Of a DNA stretch of 64,000 nucleotides, positions 60,901-64,000 are shown piece after piece. The DNA is from Antedon mediterranea. Lineage: Eukaryota > Echinodermata > Crinoidea > Comatulida > Antedonidae. The stretch is from the NCBI RefSeq assembly GCF_964355755.1, contig NC_092679.1, positions 680,001 to 744,000 on the forward strand, read 5' to 3'. Each line of letters opens with the position of its first letter. Position 1 is the first letter of the stretch. The position numbers and the translations under genes are program-made. The notes beneath the pieces were generated by a model. That model was given only the letters and a program-made list of their open reading frames with translations, made no database searches and had not been told where the DNA came from.

Positions 60901-63099
60901 ACTTTTTTTGTAAAACTAGTTTGATAGTGTAGACCGAGCTTTAGCCATTTCATTGGTTAATTATGTATCACATGCCATTCAATATTAGTTCTACTGAATA
61001 GAAAAGTGATTTTTAATTGTGGTATTTACTAGTACTATTTTGGCATTCATTTATGTATACTATACTTAGAAAAGAAATATATATTTTATTATTTATATGA
61101 AATGTTTTAAAATATTCTTGGTTGCACTTACCTTCTTTATTGCTCTATCTAAGCTATTAATCCATAATATATTAGATTATATGAAGAAAGTAGAGGCATC
61201 TATTACTTAGTTAGTAGTTCAGAGCTGGTATTGAATATGTCACATATTCTAAACATAAAGTATAACAAGATGATACAATTGATACGAAGTGTTACATTGG
61301 CTACTTACATAATCCTATTGTTTCAGAGTATTAAATTACTAAACTAAAATATATATATTGTAAAACTTTTATTTCTACAGCACCTGTATATGTGTCAGAT
61401 CTTACCATTCAAACAAATGCCTCAAATCTTGTGATTGGATGGACCAATAGCTTCATATTAAACAGCAAACTGGTTGAGTATGTACTCACAGAAAATGGAG
61501 ACAAAGTTTACAGTGGAGTGGCAACGACTGTTGAGCGCCCTCTCACAGCAAAGTGTAAGTAGACTGAAATAAAGTAATGTTTTTAGTAACTGATAGTGCA
61601 ACATTTATTTTTTGTTGAATAATTATTTTCGACCATATTTTAGTGCCAGATATCAATCTCATACAACTTTGACATCACCTTTCACACCTGAGCGCACCAA
61701 ATAAGCGTTGATGTGTCTTAAATAGTATAATACAGCTATTTAAATTGCTTAATGTTATTTTTGTATATTTTCAGTATATGAATTTATTGTAATATGCAGA
61801 ACAACTACAGGTGAAGTATCATCTGGCGCTTTAGTATATGATGTCAACAGCATCAGTAAGTTTACTTTTACAATTTTTGTTCATAATTATAAAACTAATA
61901 ATAATAATAATCATGGTAGTCTTATATAGCGCCTAATACAAGGTTTATAAGCCCTTTACACATAAAAATGATCCATAACATATCTAAGATAACCAAAAAA
62001 ATAAAGAAAAGCTGAGGAAATATTTATACTGCTCTGTTCTCCAGAACTTTGTAGCTCTCCTATGAGAGTTCGCCGAAACAGAATTCACAGGAGCTTGAGT
62101 TAATAATAATAATCATATCTATGCAGTGTTTACATTCTTCTTTCTTTTTTGCCACTATCAGATGGGGAATCTATTGATAATGGAGATGAAGATTGGTATT
62201 CCTCCGGTTGGTTCCTGGCTCTTGTCGTTCTCTTCGTCGCATTTTTATTGTTGGCTTTCATCGCTGTCTGCTTGAACCGTATGGGAGCACGTAAACCTTA
62301 TGAGCGTGAGAGACAGCCGTTACCGCCACGACAAAAACGAGGGTTACTCATCCCATCTTTCAACAACTGTAACTACGCTCACTCTGAGAGCATCATGGTG
62401 AGTGCAACAATCAACCATTTGAGAGATTTTATTAACAGTCAATTTTATGGGGTTTCAATGTCTTGGAAAAAACGTATAGTTTAAATAAAACATTTTATAA
62501 TATCATATTTACAAAATTTTCTATTTTAAAATTGAATTAATTGTATTGGTTTTACAGGACCCAATACCCCAAGCAATCAGTCGATCTGTGAGTCAACGAA
62601 GCTTGACCAACGCCAGTCTTAAAGGTTATAACAATCCAGCATTTGTCGGGATGCCTCCACAGACACCACGCAGTCATAGAGGAAGTCAGATATTTGACGA
62701 AAAACAATTCTTTAAATTTGATGATGAAGAAGACGCAGGCTGGGATAATCAAGTAGCAGACAGTGGATTGGTAAGTGCATTAATTTTAAGTAATAATGAT
62801 AAAATATCACTTTTATACACTGTATTGTACTCTCTATTAAATTAAAATAAGCTCATTCAGTTGTGGGAAAATGGCAAAATCAGCACTGTGGTCATGTTAC
62901 AAGAGTTGTCAAAACAATAGAGATTATCTGATAAAACTCCAAGAAAGTAGGAAGCCTTTTGCTATTTTCCCCTGACTGCATTCTTAAAAAATTGTTTGTC
63001 TTTATATTTCCACAGTATGATGATGATAACATGACCCACATCAGTCAACCGTATAGCTACACTAAAGAACAAACTATGTTTACCGACACTCACCTTTAA
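28019..63099 (+). CDS. USH2A: Usherin (USH2A orthologue), complete coding region in 61 exons
   Basis: The gene encodes a giant type I membrane protein of ciliated sensory cells. In vertebrates it forms the Usher type 2 complex with ADGRV1, whirlin and PDZD7 at the photoreceptor periciliary membrane and hair-cell ankle links. Sixty-one exons with GT/AG borders join in consistent phase to 15,795 bp, exactly 5,264 codons plus stop; human usherin is 5,202 residues. Domain order is identical to human: signal anchor, LamG-like, LamN, ten LE domains, four FN3, an FN3 interrupted by two LamG domains, about twelve FN3, an FN3 interrupted by a Cys-rich module, sixteen more FN3, a transmembrane helix at 5104-5125, and a cytoplasmic tail ending TDTHL, a class I PDZ ligand. 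The start is the ATG at 28019. Exon coordinates are in the module entries. Odd points are the 3.15-kb exon 53, a furin-type RRRKR at residues 4275-4279, and a long segment before the signal sequence. Confidence 0.97.
29790..29965. mobile_element. Unclassified GC-richer insertion in usherin intron 3
   Basis: The segment with GGGCATTGGGGCGGCTCATG and CCCCTGGGTTTAGCCTCAG is clearly less AT-rich than its surroundings. No open frame or terminal repeat was recognised. It is probably a fragment of a dispersed repeat. Confidence 0.3.
30582..31893 (+). CDS. USH2A: Usherin exons 4-6: laminin N-terminal domain
   Basis: Exons are 30582-30919 (shared with the previous module), 31061-31248 and 31684-31893, covering residues of about 350-565. 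Diagnostic stretches are CRCPDSHPRINPVESRYC, QVFYVVLQFYSPQPSAL, SYWVSSF and YNDFYNTPSLLEFVKASQI, all close to human usherin. In laminins and netrins this domain mediates polymerisation and ligand binding. In human usherin it is needed for matrix (fibronectin/collagen IV) interactions; that function here is inferred from family. Confidence 0.96.
32148..34954 (+). CDS. USH2A: Usherin exons 7-12: ten laminin-type EGF domains
   Basis: Exons are 32148-32241, 32443-32594, 32863-33037, 33154-33346, 33659-33957 and 34237-34954 (about residues 566-1109). I count ten LE repeats, each with the eight-Cys pattern and a GQC-x-C-K core followed by GRRCDQC-type loops, as many as in human usherin. The RGGGGVCDNC segment at the exon 8/9 junction is nearly identical to human. 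Exon 12 encodes most of LE domains 6-10 in one piece (718 bp). It corresponds to the large human exon 13 but is not a multiple of three. Confidence 0.97.
32731..32815. mobile_element. MITE family A, left-half copy
   Basis: The left terminus AGCTCTGTCTATACTATTAA and part of the core (GATGTCATATCACTACCATA) are present. The right terminal repeat is lost apart from TGTAGACTTAA. Confidence 0.75.
33440..33530 (+). repeat. Hammerhead-like dispersed repeat, copy 1
   Basis: The segment contains GGAAACGTCGAGACATTCTC and GATGGTGTACCGCAAACTT. It matches repeats at 39425, 44500 and 58455. The GATGA-stem-GAAAC layout is degenerate in this copy. Confidence 0.55.
35111..35267. mobile_element. Palindromic MITE, family E
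   Basis: The left end is GGGAGCTTTTGAGTTGC, and the reverse complement of the right end is GGGAGCTTTTGATTCGTGAC. Flanks are TA on both sides, suggesting a Tc1/mariner-type target duplication. The interior has a further ATGACCTAATTAGGTCA palindrome. Confidence 0.75.
35312..38158 (+). CDS. USH2A: Usherin exons 13-18: first four FN3 domains
   Basis: Exons are 35312-35473, 35631-35831, 35970-36263, 36364-36633, 37374-37540 and 38014-38158 (about residues 1110-1522). Each FN3 shows W-x-P-P near its first third and a Y-x-Y/F-x-V strand near its end (TPYTQYVYYLQAVNEAG, TPFTNYTFRLTVC, SPFTDYEFRVTAMNQAG, EPYSSHEFAVEACNSVGC). Each domain is split by an intron close to its middle. The donor of exon 14 (GTAGTG) is weak, but the junction keeps phase and sequence alignment. 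Confidence 0.93.
36677..36820. mobile_element. MITE family A copy
   Basis: The inverted ends AACTCTGTCTACACTATCAA and TTTGATAGTATAGACAGAGA flank several AAATATGGTAGTGATATG repeats. Flanks are TAA and TAA. Confidence 0.88.
36905..37210 (+). mobile_element. tRNA-derived SINE
   Basis: The head contains a class II tRNA-like A box (TGGCCGAGCGGTTAAGAC) and a B box (GGTTCGAGGCTC). The conserved-looking body contains GTGTGCACTTTAAAGAACC and TCTTTCGAGACGAGTAGG, then GGGTTACCCCGGTGTA. The end is AT-rich without a clear tail. The head resembles tRNA-Leu/Ser. Confidence 0.8.
37620..37790. other. Unclassified GC-richer segment in usherin intron 17
   Basis: The segment around TCCTCTCCTTCGCGTCGAGT stands out from AT-rich intron sequence. 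No frame, terminal repeat or RNA signature was recognised. It is possibly a repeat fragment. Confidence 0.25.
38182..38354. mobile_element. Palindromic MITE, family D
   Basis: The left end TGGCCGTATTCACCAGTCAC is mirrored by the right end TGTGAATGGTGAATATGGCCA. The interior is rich in TTAAGT/ACTTAA steps and can fold almost completely. The target duplication is unclear. Confidence 0.82.
38557..41531 (+). CDS. USH2A: Usherin exons 19-24: FN3 interrupted by two laminin G domains
   Basis: Exons are 38557-38784, 39066-39344, 39650-39940, 40242-40396, 40636-40891 and 41247-41531 (residues 1523-2020). Exon 19 starts with the N-terminal half of an FN3 (ASWLPPTIQNGPLASYNLQR). Then come LamG 1 (IGIELEFRIG-type start, FLFDPQGG, GCIKNIQIE) and LamG 2 (FFIQFEFRTTMYSAMLLF, SELFIGGLP, GFGGCFQNM). 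The tail of exon 24 (DSYTEYMYRVVSYNEAGST) is the missing C-terminal FN3 half. The same nested arrangement exists in human usherin. Confidence 0.94.
38963..38991 (-). ncRNA. Hammerhead-ribozyme-like core (degenerate)
   Basis: On the minus strand CTGATGA is followed by the stem-loop AGGGC-TAGTGTT-GCCC and then AAAAGC. This is the order of a hammerhead catalytic core (CUGANGA, stem II, GAAA). The expected first G of GAAA is A, so activity is doubtful. Similar sequences are spread through animal genomes in retroelement-linked repeats. Confidence 0.4.
39425..39540 (+). repeat. Hammerhead-like dispersed repeat, copy 2
   Basis: CTAAGGA, the stem-loop CGATCAA-AGCATA-TTGATCG and AAACGTCGAG lie in line, followed by GGTGTACCTCAAACTTTATA. 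The core is one base away from the CTGANGA consensus. Confidence 0.55.
39951..40100. mobile_element. MITE family A copy
   Basis: The right end AAAGTTTGATAGTGTAGACA and the core TGTGATGTGCCCAAATATGG are typical. The left end is shortened to AGCTCTAGTTTGACAAA. It begins only about ten bases after the donor of usherin exon 21. Confidence 0.83.
40481..40522. mobile_element. MITE family A, internally deleted remnant
   Basis: Only the terminal parts AAAGCTATG and AGTTTTATAGTGTAGACAGA remain, joined after loss of the core. Confidence 0.6.
41690..41746. repeat. 15-bp tandem repeat
   Basis: Four copies of AACTGGTGATATATT are arrayed in intron 24, ending about 25 bp before the acceptor of usherin exon 25. 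Confidence 0.9.
41773..49495 (+). CDS. USH2A: Usherin exons 25-42: central FN3 array
   Basis: Exons are 41773-41964, 42199-42309, 42521-42724, 43125-43411, 43590-43737, 44018-44332, 44588-44767, 45048-45198, 45306-45448, 45638-45774, 46003-46138, 46242-46538, 46831-47028, 47188-47403, 47793-48038, 48317-48529, 48890-49092 and 49290-49495 (residues 2021-3214). About twelve complete FN3 domains are encoded, recognisable by PxGxxPP starts, W-x-x-P-x-x-PNG and PYT-x-Y-x-x-x-V motifs. A thirteenth is broken off after KYALFRRSLRPC. Many introns are phase 1 at domain borders (GCT-Pro-Pro/Glu-Gly junctions), with others near mid-domain. Several introns carry MITEs close to the exon edge. Confidence 0.93.
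42901..43066. mobile_element. Palindromic MITE, family C copy 2
   Basis: The left end AGGCTGATTTCCCACTAGGC is mirrored by the right end, whose reverse complement begins AGCCGATTTTCCACTAGGC. Flanks are TAA and TAA. It shares the TTCCCACTAGG block with the element at 2641. Confidence 0.82.
44500..44566 (+). repeat. Hammerhead-like dispersed repeat, copy 4 (3' part)
   Basis: The sequence ACATTTCTCTTTTCAAACAC followed by ATGGTGTGTCACAAACTTTA matches the second half of the repeats at 33440 and 58455. The ribozyme-like half is not recognisable. Confidence 0.45.
44803..44930. mobile_element. MITE family A copy
   Basis: The ends AGCTCTGTCTACACTATCAA and TTTGATAGTGTAGACAGGGC are almost perfect inverted repeats. 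Flanks are TAA and TAA. It lies 36 bp after the donor of usherin exon 31. Confidence 0.93.
47529..47675. mobile_element. MITE family A copy
   Basis: The inverted ends AGCTCTGTCTACACTATCAA and GTTTGATAGTGTAGACACAG enclose ATGTGCCCATATATGG and GATGATGTCATACCACTACC. The left flank is TAA; the right flank is altered to GAA. Confidence 0.92.
49112..49233. mobile_element. MITE family A copy
   Basis: The ends AGCTCTGTCTACACTACCAG and TTTGATAGTGTAGACAGAGC are inverted repeats. It starts 20 bp after the donor of usherin exon 41. Confidence 0.92.
49712..52821 (+). CDS. USH2A: Usherin exons 43-48: Cys-Cys-rich module
   Basis: Exons are 49712-49802, 50078-50357, 50742-50801, 51448-51635, 51754-51965 and 52676-52821 (residues 3215-3540). 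The segment has at least a dozen Cys-Cys doublets spaced about 15-35 residues apart (VCCSGELYDF, CCGG, QCCNGQY, TCCGGIPYAANGPQICCGG, SCCNGIGYN). It ends with a CDFDTNLNICGT block equal to human CDFNFTSHICTV. The module is specific to usherin-like proteins and has no known enzymatic activity. It is inserted in the middle of an FN3 domain whose C-terminal half resumes in exons 48-49. Exon 45 is only 60 bp. Confidence 0.94.
52016..52590. mobile_element. Composite dispersed repeat with inverted ends
   Basis: It starts ACCTCCGCCAAGGAGGTTAT, continues with a (GT)n tract, and has two direct copies of CCACAGTTTTTATCCGATTC about 130 bp apart. It closes with AGGCGGAGGTTTGTACTC. ACCTCCGCC and GGCGGAGGT form short inverted ends. 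The family, which I know from marine invertebrate genomes, is non-coding. A poly-A tract and a tRNA-like sequence lie inside. Confidence 0.7.
52381..52450 (-). mobile_element. tRNA-like sequence (SINE head or tRNA pseudogene) nested in the repeat
   Basis: On the minus strand CAGTGTGGTGTAATAGTTAT is followed by a perfect B box GGTTCAAGTCC and then CACTGAGG. CAGTG and CACTG can pair as an acceptor stem. A long T run follows directly, as a Pol III terminator would. The anticodon arm is poor. Confidence 0.5.
52925..54884 (+). CDS. USH2A: Usherin exons 49-52: end of split FN3 plus two FN3 domains
   Basis: Exons are 52925-53122, 53547-53701, 54114-54315 and 54777-54884 (residues 3541-3761). Exon 49 begins with the second half of the FN3 interrupted by the Cys-rich module (SPYITYQYSVAVYNSAGSY). 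Two regular FN3 domains follow, starting IPSGVQPP and KPEGVSNP. All junctions keep phase. Confidence 0.93.
53290..53463. mobile_element. Palindromic MITE, family B copy 1
   Basis: AGGCCAATTTACACAGACAA at the left is mirrored by TTGTCTGTATAAATTGGCCT at the right, and the inner GCGGTAACGGTAA/TTACCATTACCGC also pairs. Flanks are TAA and TAA. It lies in usherin intron 49. Confidence 0.9.
54443..54575. mobile_element. MITE family A copy
   Basis: The ends AGCTCTGTCTACATTATCAA and AAAGTTTGATAGTGTAAACA are inverted repeats around a short core. Flanks are TAA and TTA. Confidence 0.9.
55058..55222. mobile_element. Palindromic MITE, family B copy 2
   Basis: The left end AGGCCAATTAACACCGCGTA and right end CTGCTTGTCTTAGTAAATTA match family B; the reverse complement of the right end begins AGCCTAATTTAC. 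Flanks are TTA and TTA. It ends about 50 bp before the acceptor of the 3.15-kb usherin exon. Confidence 0.82.
55273..58421 (+). CDS. USH2A: Usherin exon 53: eleven FN3 domains in one 3,149-bp exon
   Basis: The exon starts after TTTCATAG and ends at GTAAGT. It encodes residues 3762-4811 without interruption. Eleven FN3 domains can be counted from their first strands (for example LSPPVHVTVSS, PEGIPIPTLSV, QGVQGPLALEA, VDPPSVNFIL, SGQLTPSLTPL). They align one-to-one, in order, with eleven consecutive human FN3 domains, so introns were lost or gained rather than domains duplicated. The sixth FN3 contains RRRKR followed by DTDDSS at residues 4275-4284, a furin-type consensus absent at that position in human usherin. 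Confidence 0.96.
56811..56825 (+). other. USH2A: Furin-type cleavage motif RRRKR in usherin FN3
   Basis: Codons for Arg-Arg-Arg-Lys-Arg precede Asp-Thr-Asp-Asp-Ser-Ser. The stretch fits the proprotein convertase consensus R-x-K/R-R and lies in a predicted loop between FN3 strands. Cleavage is inferred and not shown. Confidence 0.5.
58455..58575 (+). repeat. Hammerhead-like dispersed repeat, copy 3
   Basis: CTGAGGA at 58476, the stem GATCAA/TTGATC with loop AGTATA, and GAAAC ending at 58506 match the hammerhead core order. GGTGTACCGCAAACTTTATA follows, as in the other copies. It is the best-preserved plus-strand core in the window. Confidence 0.55.
58662..61855 (+). CDS. USH2A: Usherin exons 54-58: last three FN3 domains
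   Basis: Exons are 58662-58781, 59133-59368, 60502-60719, 61381-61554 and 61775-61855 (residues 4812-5087). The FN3 starts are GLEPPTFSLI, PIGLAAPVIV and APVYVSDLTI. The last domain is divergent, as in human (IVICRTTTGEVSSGALVYD equals VICTTDEGSVKTPLIQYD). Exon 55 ends at a weak donor, GTACTT, beside a 19-bp satellite. The splice to ATATGAATTG in exon 56 restores the RYELYS strand. Confidence 0.92.
59515..60405. repeat. 19-bp satellite array, about 47 copies
   Basis: The unit ACATATCATACTCACAGAA is repeated with almost no variation. A short block of CAGACACATATC variants lies at about 60070-60150, and there are two CCTACT variants near 59910. The array fills most of usherin intron 55. Confidence 0.98.
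60799..60943. mobile_element. MITE family A copy with informative flanks
   Basis: The ends AGCTCTGTCTACACTATCAA and GTTTGATAGTGTAGACCGAG are inverted repeats. Flanks are TTA and TTA. The neighbouring sequence CACACATCTTAGCCATTTGA at about 60761 looks like the empty version of the insertion site. Confidence 0.93.
61890..62115. repeat. Dispersed repeat flanked by (TAA)n
   Basis: The segment between two (TAA)n tracts contains TGGTAGTCTTATATAGCGCC and TAAGCCCTTTACA, a phrase I recognise from repeats common in marine invertebrates. It has no open frame. Confidence 0.5.
62162..63099 (+). CDS. USH2A: Usherin exons 59-61: transmembrane helix, cytoplasmic tail, PDZ ligand
   Basis: Exons are 62162-62397, 62558-62770 and 63016-63099 (residues 5088-5264). 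After an acidic juxtamembrane stretch (DNGDEDWYSSG) comes a hydrophobic helix WFLALVVLFVAFLLLAFIAV. The tail has YERERQPLPPRQKR (human YIRERPPLVPLQKR), SRSVSQRSL (human HRSVSQL), DSGLYDDDNM (human NSGLYVDEEDLM) and the end TKEQTMFTDTHL (human TKERTTFTDTHL). The last residues are a class I PDZ-binding motif, which in vertebrates binds whirlin and harmonin. Confidence 0.97.
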
Positions 63100-63201
63100 C
63101 CTTTTGATGTATTAATGTTTTCACCTGGGGTGATTTTATATTTTTATTGTGTTTGTGTTTGTGCATGTTGAACCATATAAAAATAATTTGTAAATATATG
63201 A

Positions 63202-63207
63202 AATAAA
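63202..63207 (+). terminator. Polyadenylation signal AATAAA (proximal)
   Basis: AATAAA lies 103 bp after the usherin stop codon and is followed by T-rich sequence. It would give a short 3' UTR. Confidence 0.55.
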
Positions 63208-63711
63208 TGGTTTTTAACTAGTTTTTTTTTAACTGATAGCTATAGTAAATAGGATTTTGTAAATTATTGGCTGAAATAATTTTTAATTTTTTAATTGATG
63301 TGAAAGTGCATTATATTGGGCTGATGTTATAATATTTTTATTTCCGTCCTTTTAAGAATTAATGAATTATCTAATTTCTAGTTTCCATCAGCACACAAAT
63401 AAGCAGCCTTGTATGGGGCGCCATACGCCGCAAAGGAATGCATGTAGATTTTACAAAATACACACCCATTTTACATTTACACATGCTTTTAAACATAAAG
63501 GCCATAAATTGTTGTAGGTTGTTCCCTATTTATACAAGTACTTTTTAAAATGTAATTTATAGATTTTAAGATTACATATAGAAACACCTTGATTTACTGT
63601 ATTTATACTTGTAAATTAGTTGGTACTATTTGTTGTTGTAATGTTCAACATTTTTATACAACTGTATTTTAAATTTTAATGTAAAATACTGTAAAACTTT
63701 TTATTTAGTTT

Positions 63712-63717
63712 AATAAA
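63712..63717 (+). terminator. Polyadenylation signal AATAAA (distal)
   Basis: A second AATAAA, about 0.6 kb after the stop codon, could end a longer usherin transcript. Confidence 0.35.
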
Positions 63718-64000
63718 TTTCCGTCCGCTCTGCAATATGTAGATAAAAGAACCGTCCGACATTAAAAAGGAATTATGTACTTATAAAACATTCCCTCCAA
63801 TACTGTAATGCTTTTCTATAATTCCGTCCTTTTGCAATATCCACTGTTCCTTATATCATTACATTCGCTATATCATTACATTCCCATATAATAAGTTATT
63901 TGAGGAATTATTCCTTTCATTTCCGTCATTTGTGTGCGTATAGGTGTGAACAAACATGGGTCAGACGAATGTCCACACCATGTTCTTAAAAGGTATAAAA

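Larger units (their letters stand above)
63100..64000 (+). other. Usherin 3' UTR and downstream sequence
   Basis: AT-rich sequence without an open frame. Two polyadenylation signals are listed separately. TTCCGTCC-type words recur near 63343, 63719 and 63825. No start of a next gene is visible. Confidence 0.6.

Overview
The window is AT-rich animal genomic DNA. It carries two intron-containing genes arranged head to head, embedded in tandem repeats and small transposable elements. The longer gene is an unmistakable usherin (USH2A) orthologue. Its divergence from vertebrate usherin and the marine-invertebrate style of repeats suggest a non-vertebrate, probably marine, deuterostome; an echinoderm is my guess. 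This assignment is inference: no rRNA or mitochondrial marker is present.

Left part (1-26112, minus strand). Positions 1-1478 hold a decayed CR1/Jockey-type LINE. From 26112 down to 3803 lie the first four coding exons of a BAHD1-like chromatin protein: a 27-residue start exon, a 1.36-kb exon of basic low-complexity sequence, an exon with an AT-hook-like motif, and the first half of a BAH domain. The rest of the gene lies beyond the left edge. Its first coding intron (7530-26031, 18.5 kb) holds six minisatellite arrays with periods of 99, 57, 40, 38, 46 and 81 bp, a 720-bp inverted-repeat element and several MITEs. A seventh array, of palindromic 51-bp units, ends just beside the BAH exon.

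Middle (26113-28018). The two start codons are 1.9 kb apart and face away from each other. The interval contains an RFX X-box-like site and a degenerate tRNA-Ile-like sequence.

Right part (28019-63099, plus strand). I could join 61 coding exons with consistent splice phases. They sum to 15,795 bp, exactly 5,264 codons plus a stop. The predicted protein has the whole usherin architecture: signal anchor, LamG-like domain, laminin N-terminal domain, ten laminin-type EGF domains, FN3 domains, two LamG domains, a long FN3 array, a Cys-Cys-rich module, more FN3 domains, a transmembrane helix and a C-terminal PDZ ligand ending TDTHL. Eleven consecutive FN3 domains sit in a single 3.15-kb exon. Introns carry many copies of palindromic MITEs with TAA/TTA target duplications, SINEs, hammerhead-like repeats and a 19-bp satellite.

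Usherin is a cell-surface protein of ciliated sensory cells, and BAHD1 is a nuclear silencing factor. Nothing in the sequence shows that the two act together, although a shared or adjacent promoter region is possible.
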